Positions 62,354 through 64,000 of a stretch of DNA of 64,000 nt are shown here, one piece after another. How positions within the stretch are numbered: the stretch's first letter is position 1; the number at the start of each line of letters is the position of its first letter. Below the pieces are notes generated by a model. It made no database searches. It was not told the DNA's origin and saw nothing but the letters and a program-made list of their open reading frames with translations. Both the position numbers and the translations under genes were made by a program. The stretch is from Planctomycetaceae bacterium (GTDB lineage: Bacteria; Planctomycetota; Planctomycetia; Pirellulales; Lacipirellulaceae), in contig PABB01000005.1 of assembly GCA_002702655.1 (NCBI GenBank), positions 1-64,000 of the forward strand, in the 5' to 3' direction.

Positions 62354-64000
62354 TCACTCGATGCGGCGGCGGATTCGCACCACGTTTTCCATGTTGTGGT
62401 CCACCCCCCGCTCAAACGCCGCGGGCAACGACCGATCGATCATGTAGAAGCCGCGCAGTCGCCGGACCTCGCCCGTGTCGATGCCGATCTCCTTGCCGTA
62501 TTTCAAGCTGTGGGGATAGACGCGTTGGAAGGCGGCCAGAGCGGCGGCATCGGACGTCAGGTCGCCGAACCACGTCGCGCTTGGCAAGAACCGCTTGTAG
62601 ATAGCCAAGTCGATAGCGTTGGGCGTGGTCGATTGATCAAACTCTTCCACCTCGAAGAACCCAATCGTGATCCACACGGCGTACACGTTGCTGTGCGTTG
62701 TCGTCAGGTTGTCGAGCCGCACCATCGGCTGAAATCGGAAGTACGCATTGCGCGCCGCGTCGCTGTAGGGCTGCGGCGTCTGCGCGGCGAACAGCGGGTA
62801 GTCGCCGAGCGTGGTGTTGCTCGCATCGCTGCGCAGCATCGTGCATTCGACCCCCTCGCGGCGCATATTCGCCAGCGGACTCAGGTCGCCAGCCGTGGGA
62901 GCGCGGAACGGATTGGCAAAGAAGGTGGGGAACGACGAGTTCAGTCGGAACGGCGTTTGACCGCTGCCGTAACCCCGTCGCGAGTCGACGAACGTGGCTG
63001 AGCCGCGGCCCGCCCCGGCGTTCCAGGGCGGCCCCGGATGTTCGCCGTTGGCCCCGGTGGGTCGGGGATCGTCGCTATGAAACAAGCCGCCGTACACGTC
63101 CTGGGCGTTGACCGTGTTGAGATTCACGCGGCCCGGCCGCCGTCCCGTCAAGACGGCCGACGAAGGCGGCTGCAACAGCGCTTTCACGTCGTTGGCCGGC
63201 ATCGGTTTGGAATTATCCGATTCGTCAACAGCCAGTCCGTTGCGGGGACTGAACACGGTTGGATTGACCCACGTCCCGCCGTTGACAAACAGGTCGGCCG
63301 TATCGACGTATTCCAACAGTCGGTACAGTCCGGTGGGCGTGCCCGGCGGAGCTGTGGTCGCTTGGGCGCCCGTTTGGGGCGGCGCGAAGAACAGATTCTC
63401 CAGGTGCGCAAACGGCGGCTCGTCGGGCTTGGGTTGGTTGGTCACGGGGGCCCCGGTGGTGACCTCGTACGGCGATTCCTCCGTTTGCACGGCGCTCTGT
63501 CCGGCCGTGGCGGCGTACTGCTTGAACATTTGCGACGTGGGGACGCGCGGCACCAGCAGCAACTCGTTTTCGCCAATGTACGGCCGATTGTTCCACGTGA
63601 GCCAGTCAAACGGGATCTTGGGCACAATCAACCGTTCGGCCGCAGCCTGGTTGTTGTTCTGGAACGGCCGATTGAGGAAGCCCAGCGAATTGTACGGCAT
63701 CCGCGTGACCGTCAGCGAGCCGGCACTGCCGGGGAGAATGTTCGGGTTGTCGTAGATGTTCTGCGGCGTGAAAAACATGAACTCCCGCTCGTGATTCTTC
63801 CGCTTCACGCTGGGCGGTTCGGAGGTCAGCAGGCTCGCCATGGTGTCGGCCTGCAACTGGCCATCCAGAGCGAGCTGGTTCCCCACGCCAAAGCCGCGTT
63901 CCTTGCTGGCAAAGCGACGCATGGGCGCGTTGGGCGGCGTGCCGTCCTCCTCTTCGTTCTCGCTGCCGCTGCTCTGCGAGCCCAAGCTATTGAACACCGT
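62354..64000 (-). CDS. Large GspK-like/secretion-associated protein, C-terminal part (runs off the right edge)
   Basis: The last 548 residues of a protein that begins beyond the window. The segment RRPGRVNLNTVNAQDVYGGL resembles the helix-hairpin-helix PGRINLNT motif of GspK minor pseudopilins, and Asn/Pro-rich loops surround it. The end (NMENVVRIRRRIE) has no membrane segment. Similar large proteins of planctomycetes lie near DUF1559/prepilin genes, but none is adjacent here. Full length and N-terminal prepilin motif cannot be seen. No catalytic motif was found. Confidence 0.65.
   Translation of the reverse strand, partial: TVFNSLGSQSSGSENEEEDGTPPNAPMRRFASKERGFGVGNQLALDGQLQADTMASLLTSEPPSVKRKNHEREFMFFTPQNIYDNPNILPGSAGSLTVTRMPYNSLGFLNRPFQNNNQAAAERLIVPKIPFDWLTWNNRPYIGENELLLVPRVPTSQMFKQYAATAGQSAVQTEESPYEVTTGAPVTNQPKPDEPPFAHLENLFFAPPQTGAQATTAPPGTPTGLYRLLEYVDTADLFVNGGTWVNPTVFSPRNGLAVDESDNSKPMPANDVKALLQPPSSAVLTGRRPGRVNLNTVNAQDVYGGLFHSDDPRPTGANGEHPGPPWNAGAGRGSATFVDSRRGYGSGQTPFRLNSSFPTFFANPFRAPTAGDLSPLANMRREGVECTMLRSDASNTTLGDYPLFAAQTPQPYSDAARNAYFRFQPMVRLDNLTTTHSNVYAVWITIGFFEVEEFDQSTTPNAIDLAIYKRFLPSATWFGDLTSDAAALAAFQRVYPHSLKYGKEIGIDTGEVRRLRGFYMIDRSLPAAFERGVDHNMENVVRIRRRIE

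Overview
The window is high-GC bacterial chromosome whose content points to a planctomycete of the Pirellulales type. The indicators are two DUF1559 pseudopilin-like proteins, four PEP-CTERM proteins (two with dockerin repeats), an LEPR-XLL-like N-terminus, a sulfatase, a GspK-like secretion protein, a rewired Hanks-type kinase, and a 16S rRNA gene with its own promoter and leader. No genus can be named from the sequence alone. Nothing looks like a prophage, plasmid or CRISPR array.

Layout. Positions 1-1000 hold the 5' end of a 16S rRNA gene on the minus strand, with its boxA leader and a near-consensus promoter. Positions 1-9.8 kb then carry an LEPR-XLL surface protein, chorismate mutase AroH, tRNA-Leu(CAG), a rhodanese, a PAP2 phosphatase, an orphan PilT-like ATPase, a TPR protein and the YchF GTPase/ATPase. 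From 9.8 to 24 kb lie a DUF3592 protein, an LD-carboxypeptidase, an ASCH protein, tRNA-Gly(GCC) followed by tig-clpP-clpP (a protein folding and degradation block), a lipoprotein/DUF1559 pair, an AtuA-like/crotonase pair and the primary sigma factor. From 24 to 38.5 kb are an ABC ATPase, a cupin, a kinase, a sulfatase, a REP-associated transposase (RAYT) flanked by its repeats, a HAF-repeat PEP-CTERM protein, a phosphohexomutase, a cytochrome c, an RmlD-like reductase, a zinc-ribbon protein, a Nudix hydrolase and a degenerate M50 protein. From 38.5 to 50 kb are an HD-GYP protein, HemC with a DUF502 protein, ComF, an LptF/G permease, a cyclophilin and a PEP-CTERM/DUF1559 operon. From 50 to 64 kb are a MarR-MFP-RND efflux operon, a dienelactone hydrolase, DHFR, a transglutaminase-like protein, a TlpA-like thioredoxin, a dockerin/PEP-CTERM protein and the C-terminal part of a large GspK-like protein.

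The most unusual feature is the density of intergenic hairpin repeats. At least five families share one plan: a short perfect hairpin, a spacer of 20-90 nt, then the same hairpin in the opposite orientation. Families A, B and C also share the outer GTGCCAC/GTGGCAC ends, and A and B share the TGT/ACA loop, while their stem bases differ with pairing preserved. The only transposase in the window, a RAYT of the Y1/HUH class, sits exactly between two copies of family B. This looks like a REP/RAYT system with several hairpin specificities. It has also entered gene ends: one repeat encodes the last residues of the Nudix protein, and a perfect hairpin lies in the run-on tail of the HAF-repeat protein.

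Start codons were chosen from Shine-Dalgarno spacing, signal peptides and overlaps with neighbours. Where two starts are plausible the entry says so. All family assignments come from motifs recognised by eye; no database search was possible.
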